In this document: positions 10,448 through 21,123 of the stretch, in pieces
How positions within the stretch are numbered: the stretch's first letter is position 1
How the letters are laid out: each line of letters opens with the position of its first letter
DNA from: Caprella mutica
Taxonomy: Eukaryota; Arthropoda; Malacostraca; Amphipoda; Caprellidae
Reading direction: 5' to 3'
Assembly: GCA_947561585.1 (NCBI GenBank)
Contig: CANNZV010001863.1
Coordinates: 1 to 64,000, forward strand
Length of the DNA: 64,000 nucleotides
Made by a program: the position numbers and the translations under genes
Notes under the pieces: model-generated
Database searches by the model: none
Told to the model about the DNA's origin: nothing
Seen by the model: only the letters and a program-made list of their open reading frames with translations

Positions 10448-13028
10448 TGTCAAATACTGTAAGGTTACAAACTGAATAAAATCATATAACCTTTCGCTAA
10501 CATGCGGAAATACATATTTAAAATAATCACAGTTATTCATTCTACTATTTCAGTTACTCAAATGATATTGATTTATAATTTTAAAATGTTTGAAGAAAAT
10601 TTGAATTAATTAACACTGTCAATTTTTTTAACAAGGTCAAAGAGCTTCCGATTATTATAGTTCATTGAGTTAGTTTAGCTCCTAACTGTCATTTGAGTTG
10701 CCAATTAGTCTTTATAGGGTGTCATATTTTCAGTTTTGGGTCAAAGGAAACATCAGCCTTAGAAATGTCTCTTGAATCGAGTCTATATTGACTACACACG
10801 AAAATCAATGTTTGATGTCAACATCTTCTGAGCCCCTTGTATTTTTTTATTTCAAAGGAAATCATTGGGTCTAGAAAGGGGTTTTCATCTTTAGCTAAAT
10901 TATTCAAATTGATTTAACTTGTGGCTTTCTACAATTTCAGTATAAACACATCATAGTATTGGATTATCTTTTGAATGGAGTTTTTGATATTATTAATATT
11001 ATTATTCAATGCCAGTTTAATTCAGTTTACCAATGATGATGCTGGAACTAAAGTTTATGAAGTGTCCGACGAAAGATAATAGGGTGTAAATGATGACTGA
11101 GTTGTACGTGACATGCGACAACAAGTTTGTTTCATAGTGTGCTTGTCAGTCTGTGAATTATGAAGATGTGATTCTTGTATCTCTTCATTGTTGAAATCAT
11201 CCAGAAAATAAATAAGAGGGATTTATGCAGGACTTATTCGTTGATTTGACTGCAGAGTAGGGCCATAAAGTAGGATTTTAGGCTCTATTTTCAGTCGGCT
11301 CATAAATAACTCGACTTAAATTATAGTATATGATTTGAAAATTTGTTCATACTTCTAATTTAATTATTTTAATTCTTGAAAAAAACTCTATCCTATATAG
11401 ATTGTATTGTTCCTGTTTTTTTTAATTGATTGAAGATATAAATTTTACTGTATTTGAAATTCAGTTTATTTTTTTTTTATATATCTTTCTCTAAATTTAA
11501 ATATATATCTACATAAGGGTTGAGTCGATGTATATTTTTATATTATAAACTCAATAAATATTACCATTTTTGTACTATTTACCCATATTACCATTAAATT
11601 ATGGTGATTATAACATTAAAAGCTTAATACATCTTCCCATGTCAGATGAGATGATTGACATAACATTTTAGAAGTGTGTATGACATTTAGAACGGGGAGA
11701 CATTTTAAGGTTAGTCAATATATAGGGCTATAGATGTATTTCTGCTAATAACAATAGTTTCAGATAATGAATGATTGAATTATACATCGTTTAATTATAG
11801 ATGATCAAATAATAATTATTAAAAATTTCATTTCGTAAAATTACGGTTGGTTCTTCACAATACTATTTTCTATTGAATGTATATATATAATTTTAAATAT
11901 GAAAGGAATTTAGATCAGAATTATTTTGACTGCATTTTAATTTCATTTTTATATTTCGAAATACAATCAATTTTTAGATTTTTAAAAGTGAAAAAATAAT
12001 CCTATTATAAATTTAAACTGCATTTTATGTGATTATATCTAAATTCATATCAGTTGATTTCTAAATGAACCAAATTTCACGGTCAAACTTCAGGAACTTC
12101 ATTCCTTTTATATTTTTGTGATTGAAGGCTTCTTGAACCCTAAGACCGGTCCCCAATAAAGATTCAGGAGGGCAGTGAGTGTATTTGTGTCAGGACAATA
12201 TCATCACTTGAGTTCTTCGCTGCCAACTCTACAAAGAGGCTCTGAGTGTTATTTAGGCTTAAGATAAATAGAATAGACAAAAAAATCAAAAGCAGTTAGT
12301 CTGATACTTGTCATGAAGAGTAAAGATTTGACTGGAAATACAAGGTCTTTTGAGTACCTTACAGTGCTTATTTATATACAAAATTATTAATATGAAAGTA
12401 GTAATGTTCGTATTTGCTTAACTAAGATGAAAATTTCTAATTTCAATCCAATACAAGGAGTATAGTTATTGTAATCATCCACTTTTTAAAGCTAAATAAC
12501 TTCCATGATGTAGGTTCTATTTAAATTTGGTTGGTTCAGAAAAATAGTTAAGACCAAGGAATTGTATTATTAAAGAATATATTTGACCGAATAAATATTA
12601 CATTTTATTGGTGGCCATATTGGAGCCCATTATATTGTATTACTAAATTCAGACTAGTTTGGCATGAAATCATAGTGTTACGTAATTTTTTATCTTCAAA
12701 ATTTTGATAACCCAGAGCTGTGTATAATTCATTAGGAAATATGGAAGTGATAAATCATCAGGAGTAATATCTGGTGACCTGAGTAAAAAGAAGAAGCCAC
12801 TCATTTCCCTGTTGCCACCTAAACCTTTGAAATACTGTATATCTGTTTTGAAACTTTGCCTCTTGCCTTGCTTCCTATTATTTTAAATCTGGTAAAATCG
12901 AAAAAAGTAGGCCAAAAAATACTCTGGAATAAATCAAGACAATTATAACCATTGACATCTTTGTCATTGAAAACAGAGATGAAAATTTTTGTATTCCTTA
13001 TATATGGGATACACATTACACGCACAGT
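10448..13028. other. 2.6 kb without recognised gene
   Basis: AT-rich. Nothing in it could be supported as a gene, RNA or mobile element. Confidence 0.4.
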
Positions 13029-13180
13029 TGATCGTGGTGAATGAAGTGTGTTCTTCGCTGTTGTCCAGTTGGGGTCAATATCGAATGTATCAGTACCGAC
13101 GATTGTTCGGAATTTTCACTCCACCGTTGATATGGGAATTTTCTTTCGAATATAACCTTGTGCTGCACTGGAAATCTGGT
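13029..13180 (+). CDS. Possible internal exon, unidentified protein
   Basis: The product is not recognised. The segment is clearly less AT-rich than its surroundings and ends at a good donor (AAATCTG then GTGAGTG). A possible acceptor (ACACGCACAG) precedes 13029. The open plus frame reads LIVVNEVCSSLLSSWGQYRM, then a stretch containing YRRLFGIFTPPLIWEF and ends HWKSG. It would leave the exon in phase 1. The minus strand is also open over most of the segment, so strand is uncertain. No partner exon was found nearby. Confidence 0.18.
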
Positions 13181-13614
13181 GAGTGAAAAATTTTGTCTAA
13201 CTTTTCTTCTAGAAATTTTTAGATAATCTGGTTGGAGTTCAGCTCCTTCAAAATTCGTTGAATTCATCCTTGAATGATGGTAAAAGTATTATTAGTCCGT
13301 TGAAATTAACGATGAGTTTTGGATCCAAAATAATTCCACTGTTTCTGTTGCCTCAAAATGAGTGTGACAAAATAAACTTATAAGAAGGTGGAGTTACTCT
13401 TCTACCAAATCTTTGTATAAATCTCCTCTGTATTGTCACGATACTCTCAGACTCTGTACACAATAAACTCCTTATCATACCTTATTCCATATGTATTTGA
13501 TTGAAATTCTTGGAATTGTTTGAATACCAAAATAATTAAAATTTAATCAATATTAAAAAAAACTTTTAAAGAATCCTTTATACAGGCAGAATGTTAGATA
13601 TAATTTTCAGTGTT

Positions 13615-14651
13615 CAGGGTGTCCCGAAAAAAGTGTACCCAACTTTAGATTAGTATATTCCAAAAAATACTTAAGGTAAGGTATTCGTTCATGTAACATC
13701 TTGTTTGTTAGATTCCCCTCCAACCACAGTTGAATTTTCATTAAGAGTTATTCATATTCGTGAATATTATAACGATTTTATTAATTGGTGGTGAAAATGG
13801 TGCTGTGCAAACGGTCAGAAAACAGACAACTAATTAAGTTCAAACATAAAGAATATCTTTATTAGACAACAACACAATTAATAAAATAGTTTCACTTCCA
13901 GGTTTTTAAAGAGTACAAATAACTATTCATTTTATTAATTATTGACCATATGAAGAAATGTTTACATACAAAACGAAGGCACCATTTCATTTTTTAACTA
14001 GGGTCATTCATGCCACCCCTACAAAATGAAAGTTAGAGTGATGATTTGAATTTCAAAAATAATAAAGTCGGTCGAATTAAAAATCAGGATGGATATTATG
14101 AGAATAATTTCGTCGAATGTTCTTATTAATTACTTCTCCGTTCACATATATTACAGCTTCCTCTCTCATGATAATATCTTCCACAAAAAAAGTTGATGAC
14201 ATGTCTACGGGCTGAAAAATGTGTTCAAAGAAGTTGATGTCTGCCTTTCGTCTTCTAGTAGGTCATGTTCAGTAATTCGATTGATTGAAGATTTTGAGAT
14301 ATTTAATCCATTTCCAACAGAGACATTTCTATTTTCCAGAATGAGTTGCTGAATAAAATTGATTTTAGTTTTATATCATGCTGTCCTCTTGTGACCTGAT
14401 AGACTCTTGCGGAAATTTAAATTTGAGCCTTCCTTTTGTTGCTTAAACAGATTTCTTCGGATCGGCAATATTTTATAAAGATAAATATTTTTTGAATGCT
14501 GTTAAAACATGGTCTGGTTATGGTTGAACTTATGAAAATAAAACTGAGAATACAAAATTGTTAAAAAAAAATAATCCTGAAAAAACTGTTACTTCAATAA
14601 TTCTTGAAATATACTAATTTAAAATTCGGTATACTTTTATGGGACAAACTG
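13615..14651 (-). mobile_element. Degenerate mariner-type transposon
   Basis: The left end CAGGGTGTCCCGAAAAAAGT is complementary to the right end (CAGTTTGTCCCATAAAAGTA when read inward), and similarity runs on for about 60 bp. TA follows the right end (14652-14653). CAGGGTGTCCC is the usual start of mariner termini. The interior is a ruined minus-strand transposase: near 14270-14420 a frame reads RKSLSGHKRTA and RNVSVGNGLNISKSSINRI, the shape of a Tc1/mariner helix-turn-helix, and further on VNGEVINKNIR resembles the segment before the final catalytic residues. Many stops and frameshifts make it inactive. Length (1037 bp) is a little short of a complete mariner. Confidence 0.75.
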
Positions 14652-14653
14652 TA

Positions 14654-15135
14654 GTATATAACCAGTCAAAAGCTTCCATTTTAACAGAGAATAAATGCCA
14701 CATCATAATTGTCTCATCGTCAATCTCTCCCCCTTATAAACAATACAACCCTCCAACAAACCCGTCTCCGTTAGTTTCACATCCTAATCTCATTTACACG
14801 ATAGCTGCTGAGTGCGGTATAGAATTATTGCTCTCCATCATCTTGATGCACCAGAATCTGGTTAGCATAATAAATAGATGAAACAATGCCGGCAATAGAA
14901 AGCTAGCATCATGTGAATTTATTTAGTGGTAATGACTCAGCTTAAGCTTGGTTGGTGTAGTTAACTTGTCGAAATGGTTAAGAAGGAGATGTACAATGCT
15001 TATGGACTAAAGTGCTGCAATTTGAACCTACGATTTGAGGTGAATCTGTCAAAGGAGAAAAATTATTGTACGTTGTACGATGCTTATTTATTTAATATAA
15101 GTAAATCATATTTAACAATTTTATAATTATTTATG
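14654..15135. other. No recognised feature
   Basis: AT-rich spacer between the mariner-type and the Tc1-type element. Nothing was identified. Confidence 0.4.
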
Positions 15136-15326
15136 TACAGTGAAAACGGATAGTTTATGCAGGATGGTATTGTGGTATTTTTAGGTATTTCTATAATTTC
15201 AATTTCATTTTTAAATATAAACTGATTATTGTGTATTAAATTACTTATTATATGTGTTCATTTTTCTTAGAAATTTATAGAAAATTCTGCATAAAAATCA
15301 GTTTTTTGTAGTTTTGAGTGTTTTAA

Positions 15327-15818
15327 CCCTAATGAATTAGACGTGTGTTTTTTAGGCACATCTTTTTAAAATTACTCTATATATTTTATGTTATTCGTTT
15401 AAATTTACTGGCCTTTCTTGACTTTGTTCCTACATAAATACCAAATATATTTTTGTATTTAAAAATTAAAAAAAAATTACGCGTCGTCGTAAATCCCCGT
15501 AAATCACGTAAATTATGGAATTAATTGTACTTTGGTGAAGTTTGGCAACCTAAAAGTACAGGTTGGTTAGCCAATACGAACGAATTTGTTCACATTTTAT
15601 CAAGTTCAGATACATGCGCGAGCTGTGATTGGGTCAAACTCCGCCCAATCGCAGATCTGGTCTCTCAGTTGCCAATGTCTTAAATATTGATGTATTCATT
15701 TCTCCTCATATGTTCAACTTGTAAAAGACACAGCACCGTAAGTTTATAAATAAGACATGTGTTTTTTTAACACATAGTCAAACTCTTCCGTTGATTTCGA
15801 TAGTCAATCTCATTAGGG
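15327..15818. mobile_element. TTAA-site MITE (piggyBac-like) nested in the Tc1-type element
   Basis: Flanked by TTAA on both sides (15323-15326 and 15819-15822), with 9-bp inverted ends CCCTAATGA...TCATTAGGG. TTAA duplication plus CCC...GGG ends are typical of the piggyBac group. It is 492 bp and non-coding. Near its right end it holds a palindrome, ATGTGTTTTTTTAACACAT (about 15755-15773), and a similar sequence follows the left end. A diverged relative of the right part is at 57614-57692. It sits in the left IR/DR region of the Tc1-type element, so it inserted later. Confidence 0.82.
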
Positions 15819-16115
15819 TTAAGTAAACGAATAGTTTATTCAAATTATAGATATTATTTGATAGTGGGGAAACAGAGTCCAATAAAATGAGGAGAAAGCT
15901 AGAAAATTGATAGATTAACCTTTAAAGGTTATACCAGTCTACAAATATCGAAATTGACGAAAAGGGATCACCTATTTATCAAGAATTTTATTTATCAAGA
16001 AATTATCAAGAACTTTTTATCTGGTGGTGAAGTTACCCTAGCGAAACTGAAACAGACTAAACCTTACGGTTTAAGTCCCAGATAAATAAGAAAATTTAAG
16101 AATACTTCAAGAAAA

Positions 16116-16889
16116 ATGCCGTATGGAACCAGTAAAGCGATTGTTGAGGAGGCTGGGGCATCGAATGTTCCTAAATCGACTTGGAATCATTACTCAAGGG
16201 AGATCGGAGAGGTCAAAAAAAAAAAATGAAAAACACTCCAGTTCTGACCAATACACAAAAGGAAAAACGAGTGGAATGGACCTAAAGGTATCTCAAGCAA
16301 GATTTTACTAAATTCAATTAGACATATGAGTGCAAAGCTACTCTTTACGGACCTAACGGGTGGACAAGAGGGAGGCTCTTGCAAAGGCCAAAAACCTCAG
16401 CATCGGTTTTGACGGAAGCAGGGTGGGAGAGGTGTTATATTTTGGTCTGCAATCCTCAAAAATGAAATAATTGATCTAATTAGGGTGCAAGAAGAGCGTC
16501 AAAAATCAATTCATTCAATTATTGTAAGTTTCTTGAAGACAAATTCCTACCTTGGCTTGAAGATCAACCACTTTTGAGAAGAACCACCTTGCTGTTTTTG
16601 CAAGATAACGCTCCAGTACATGCTTTTGAGTACACTTAAGAATTTCTTCAGTCTCCCGGACTTCATGAACGGAATATCATGGATTGAAGGCAGAATAGTC
16701 CAGACTTTAACCCTATTGAAAACCTTTGGGTAACGATTAAAAGAAGATTTTACTCAAATGGGCAGCAGTAGAATTCGAATGACGCTCTGTGGAATGAAAT
16801 AGAAAGGGCATTTAGCAGTGTTACTCCATTTGAAGTACGTACCTGGTTAATTATGTTGATGAACGTCTTATAAATGAATTACAAACTTG
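16116..16889 (+). pseudogene. Tc1-family transposase pseudogene (first copy)
   Basis: An inactive DDE transposase of the Tc1/mariner superfamily. It would cut and paste the surrounding element by binding the IR/DR ends. From ATG 16116 the frames read VPKSTWNHYSREIGEV, then TPVLTNTQKEKRVEW, YGPNGWTRGRLLQRP, GVIFWSAILKNEIIDL, FLQDNAPVHAF with the second catalytic Asp, and NSPDFNPIENLWVTIKRRFY with the third catalytic Glu. Counting through the stops, 37 residues separate this Asp and Glu, where classic Tc1 has 34. Reading needs several frame changes. In-frame stops occur at the TAA after EYT, at TGA in place of the Trp before RQNSPD, and at TAG after NGQQ. A 12-A run at about 16215-16226 is one longer than in the second copy and changes the frame there. 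Confidence 0.85.
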
Positions 16890-17582
16890 AGGACACCAAG
16901 TGGATAAGTAAACCTTTCTTTTTAGAGTTTGTCATTACAATATTTGAGCTATAGATCGTATTATTAAATTAATTAAGCATATATTGTAACAATCAAAACA
17001 AATAGTCATCAACAAATATTCATTATTTGATATTATGTGCAATTTAATTATTCTGCATAAAATATTCGGGCACTAAAAATTCGACTAGAACAATTTTTAC
17101 TCATTATTGTAATTATTTTTTCCAATAACAACGAATGTTTCCATTATAGTGTATTTTCTACTACATTATTTATTTGAATATTGCCCAATTTTTCCTTTTT
17201 TCATTTACATGGCAATATTCAAGCATATTTTGTAATATGCATAAACTATTCGGTCCCACTGTACATTGTACAATGGTGCAAAAGTGGCTGGTCCAATCTA
17301 AATGAAAGAAAATGATTATATTGATTTATTACCTCTATGAAATATTGGTAACATTGTTAGGAATATGGCAATTCTAATGAATAATAAATGTATATTCGCT
17401 TGGAATTCTATTGGAAAACATACAAGGTAGTACACAACACTATGAACATTGGCAAAACCTTCTTCAAATGTTAAGTTAAATGAATCAACAGTTTAGGAGT
17501 TATTCTTAATTTCATCAGATATTTTCCGCATCATTTTCCGATTTGCATAATTGTTAGGATTTTCCATAAAAGTTTTAATGAA

Positions 17583-17786
17583 ATGGATAAAGGGATAATT
17601 GAAACAAATGGTAACGTAGACCTCGATTTATTAGAGACTCTGATGGAAGACAAGAAAGTAATTATTAATTCATGTGTTACCGGTTCTACCAAAAATTATA
17701 AGATTCAATTATTAAACGACGTACCATTAATTAAATTACTAGAGGAACCGTATCCCAAATTAGAAGTTAGTTTGGTCCTCGTCTAA
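17583..17786 (+). CDS. Unidentified 67-codon ORF (first copy)
   Basis: Product not recognised. It runs from a true ATG to TAA with protein-like composition: MDKGIIETNGNVDLDLLETL at the start, then charged and hydrophobic residues including LLNDVPLIKLLEEPYPKLE. It has no membrane segment or Cys pattern. Short frames on the same strand follow (for example NEVFMGAGWFYSGEN), separated by stops, so this may be the best-preserved piece of an old gene or transposon protein. It is duplicated unchanged at 27016-27219. No promoter or splice signal stands out. Confidence 0.3.
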   Translation: MDKGIIETNGNVDLDLLETLMEDKKVIINSCVTGSTKNYKIQLLNDVPLIKLLEEPYPKLEVSLVLV

Positions 17787-20424
17787 CGAAGTTTTTATGG
17801 GAGCAGGTTGGTTTTATTCTGGAGAGAATTGAATGTTTAAATGTTAAAATGTACCTCCAGCTAACTAATCACATCACTCATTTTTCCACTTTACGAACCT
17901 TGAATTTTTTATTGGTAAACACAACAGTTCAAGAGTCTTCCAAATAAATTTAGGAAGATGAAGAAGAAATTTGAAGGGGAAGATTTAGCTTAGAGCAGAA
18001 CTGTAGCTAGTTTAATTAATTTGTACCTCAAAACTTTGGGCGGTCTACTGTATAAAAGTCAAGACCTAGTTTATAGTGATCAGACCGAATAGCCAACATT
18101 GATTTGAAGATTTGCTCTTAGAGCGTAGATTTTAAAGTTGTCAAGGTTAGAAACACACTCACTAGATAGGTAGTTTTATATCAGCACGAAGTTAGGTTTT
18201 AATCAATTGAGAGCTCGTTAGATACTAAATTATTATCACTGGCTCTAATGCTAAAGAACGACAGTGATTTGAATGCCATCGGCTGGTATACAATACTTAA
18301 GATTAGGAGTTTTCATATAACTGATGATACTTATCATTATTATATGAAAAATTCTTTGAAATAAGCAAAAAATCCTAAATTAATATTTACTAATTATTCA
18401 TCCTAACTAATTTTTAAGGATCATTGAAATTGGGCGGTATTTCAAGAACGTGCGAAGGTATAAAGCAGGACCAACAATGATGGAGTAGATAATCAACAAT
18501 TCATGCATTTAATTAGTCCATTTCATCAAAATAAAGCTACACATACATAATATATAGAGACTTATTTCATAATTCTAAAGGAAGTAGTCGAAATAGCGCC
18601 AACAATTTGTATACCTCTAAAAAGAGTTTTAAAGTCGGTAAAAATAGTCGTTATAATTTCAGAGTGTGTCCTAAAATTGGTTCGGTAAAATTCAATAGTA
18701 ACTATGCCATTCTCATTTATTTGTTTATTGTTGATTTATTACGCAACATTCATAGAGCTTACGCAACATTTGTGATACTTGCGTGTGTATAATATCGTAT
18801 TATATGTAAGTCTATGAGTTTAATAAAAAGTGAATAAAATTCATATTTCTTATTTTACACGTAGCTCTTATTCAACAAGAAAATAACAAGAAAAAAGAGA
18901 AGTAAATCAATTTCACCCAAGAATATGTTCCCAACTAAAAAGACATAACGAAGAAATTCAAGTAGAACGGCACAAACAAAATAGAAAAAAGTAGCAATAA
19001 TTAATCGTTAATATAATAAATATGCTACTTTTTAATGAAACGACTAAACATTATTACAGTAAAATTCCTACATTTTATTGACATTTTCAGCTATCATGCT
19101 TGGTTTAGTCTCTTTTCGCTTAAAATCATTTTCAATTTTGAAAACCTTCTTTCTACTTCAAAACAGTTTAGGGTTGCTTCACTTTGGGCAAGTTTAGTGT
19201 TTATAATATGAGCAGTGGCGAGCACTCAACTAACTATGACGTACAGAAATTTATGTACTTAAAGTAATTTCTTTACGCAAAGAACGAAATTAACCAATTA
19301 CAATAAATAAATACCATACATTTCTTTTATTGTGCATTTTTTCATATACCATTCCATTCATTTAAGAAATCTACAAATATTATACTGTATTGAGTAGTGA
19401 TTTATTCATTTAGTCAATTTAGTACATTTCACCAATAATTATGCTCATACGATTTCTGTGGAATATTCCTATAAAAAATGTGAGTGAAATATCAAACTAA
19501 TTTAAATGTCTCTCGCATGTTCAATTTATCAATAATATTAGTATATGTTACAAATATATTTCGCATGTAAATAATGGTATATCATAGGTTTGATAGTTGT
19601 TTATCTTTTAATTTCTAGTCAAAATAGCTTTTAGAGTCTAAATAGCGCTTGTGTTATAAGCGCTATTAAACTGTATTTTTATGATTAAAATAACGTTTAT
19701 AGCATAAGAACTTGAAATCCGGGCTCTGAAAATAACTTTGGCAATATATTGATTATTAAGCTTGAGTTAGTTAATTACTTTAAGAAAACTTGAACGAAAC
19801 TGGTATTTGCATTTTATTAGATATCAAACATTCTACCAAACGTTTGGAATTAACCTCATTTGTTTTCCTTATTTTTAATATAAAATTATTGTCTTTTTGA
19901 TTCAATAAAAATATGAATAATCGTATCAGAATAAAGAATTGTGAAAAATCTGCATACTTATCAATATATCATTTACTCATAGATGTTTTATTGAGTTTTC
20001 ACCATATTTTTCGTTCAATTTTTTTTTAGTCTTACTTCATGTCCACATATCAAAGCATTTGTCTGTATAGCTAATGCTGTACACATTACATATGCTTTGT
20101 TGTATAATAAATGAGTGCCCGATAGAGTAATTTGTATTCGTGTCCTCCAATTGAATTTTGTGTCTCAGGAGATGATTAGAAGGCGACACATTAGGAAAAT
20201 ACAGAAATTTTCTGCTGCAGATCTTCCAATTTAATTCACTGAAGCCACGTTTTAATCTAATCATCCTAAGATGAAAAGAACAAATTCAATTTGTGTATAT
20301 TCCTATGGGGATTTGTAGCAAACTGATGGCTTTTGGTGATTAGATAGTACATGAAAATGGACTTAAGTTATTATTTGATGCAATATTTGACGGTATATGG
20401 TATTAATGAAGATTGATTGAAGTT
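17787..20424. other. AT-rich spacer with two perfect hairpins
   Basis: No gene recognised. Two perfect inverted repeats stand out: TTTTCATATAA/TTATATGAAAA at 18310-18350 with a 19-nt loop, and AATAGCGCTT/AAGCGCTATT at 19641-19667 with a 7-nt loop. Both recur in the second duplication copy (27743-27783 and 29074-29100). Confidence 0.45.
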
Positions 20425-20892
20425 ATCACCTTCGTAATCTTGCAGAAAATTATATTTTCATCGGATTTTATTTATTTATTTATCATCTTGAAATTCGCTT
20501 AACTGAAAAAGTGTTCAACCAAATTGCCTGAAATTTGGTGAAACGTTTGGTCCATGTCCAGTGACCTGCTGCTAGTCTTTTGGGAGTGACCCGGTCAAAG
20601 GTCAAGGTCACGGTAATTTATAACTCAAAAAGTATCGAACCATATTGCATGAAACTTGATGGAACGATTGGTCAATATGCAGGAAAAATTTAGATAGATT
20701 TTGGGAGTGATCGGGTCAAAGGTCAAAGATCAAGTTTAAGGCTATCTATAACTCAAAAATTATTGTACCATATTGCATGAAACTTGGTGGGACGATTGGT
20801 TATTATCCAGTTAGCAGTTTCCTTAATTTTGGGAGAGAACGGGTCAAAGCGGAGGCGAAGGTATGTGCTCTACCAAGTGCACATAATCTAGT
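20425..20892 (+). mobile_element. Helitron-like element with internal tandem units (first copy)
   Basis: About three diverged units of roughly 110-120 bp, each with a form of GGTCAAAGGTCAAGGTCA, TATAACTCAAAAAGTAT, CATATTGCATGAAACTTG and GATTGGT. The 3' end has the hairpin ATGTGC/GCACAT followed by CTAGT (20888-20892), compatible with the CTRRT end of Helitrons. A subterminal inverted pair ACCTTCG (20428) and GCGAAGGT (20855-20862) also fits the Helentron/HINE type. Related copies are at 38775-39355 and 61690-62258. The class assignment is inference. No Rep/helicase is present. Confidence 0.6.
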
Positions 20893-21123
20893 TATTGTAT
20901 GCAATGCTTGAAGTTGTCATACAACAAAGAAATTTAATTTAGAGAGGAATTATGATATGAATATGACGAATCTGATAGTGAATATCATGATTGTGAAAAT
21001 TATTTTAAAAATTTTATCACATGATTAGACAAAATATCATATTTAGGTACTATTAGATAAATAATGATTTGACCCTATCGAGTCGGCTTTTGCGTATTTG
21101 ATTTAAAGCTCCGAAAACTTGTA

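Larger units (their letters stand above)
15138..17261 (+). mobile_element. Tc1-type transposon with inverted/direct-repeat ends
   Basis: The ends CAGTG...CGGATAGTTTATGCA (15138-15161) and TGCATAAACTATTCGG...CACTG (17238-17261) are inverted repeats flanked by TA (15136-15137, 17262-17263). A second copy of the repeat lies inside each end: CGAATAGTTTATTCA at 15828-15842 and TGCATAAAATATTCGG at 17054-17069. After subtracting the 496 bp added by the MITE at 15327-15818, the spacing between outer and inner repeat is 185 bp on the left and 184 bp on the right, the IR/DR layout known from Sleeping Beauty and Minos. The ancestral length would be about 1.63 kb, normal for such elements. The interior holds a broken transposase (16116-16889). 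The duplication breakpoint at 15934/15935 falls inside it. Confidence 0.9.

Noticed and set aside
18607..18792. Plus-strand 61-codon frame (and duplicate at 28040)
   Set aside because: It has no ATG start, and its composition is what AT-rich chance frames give.
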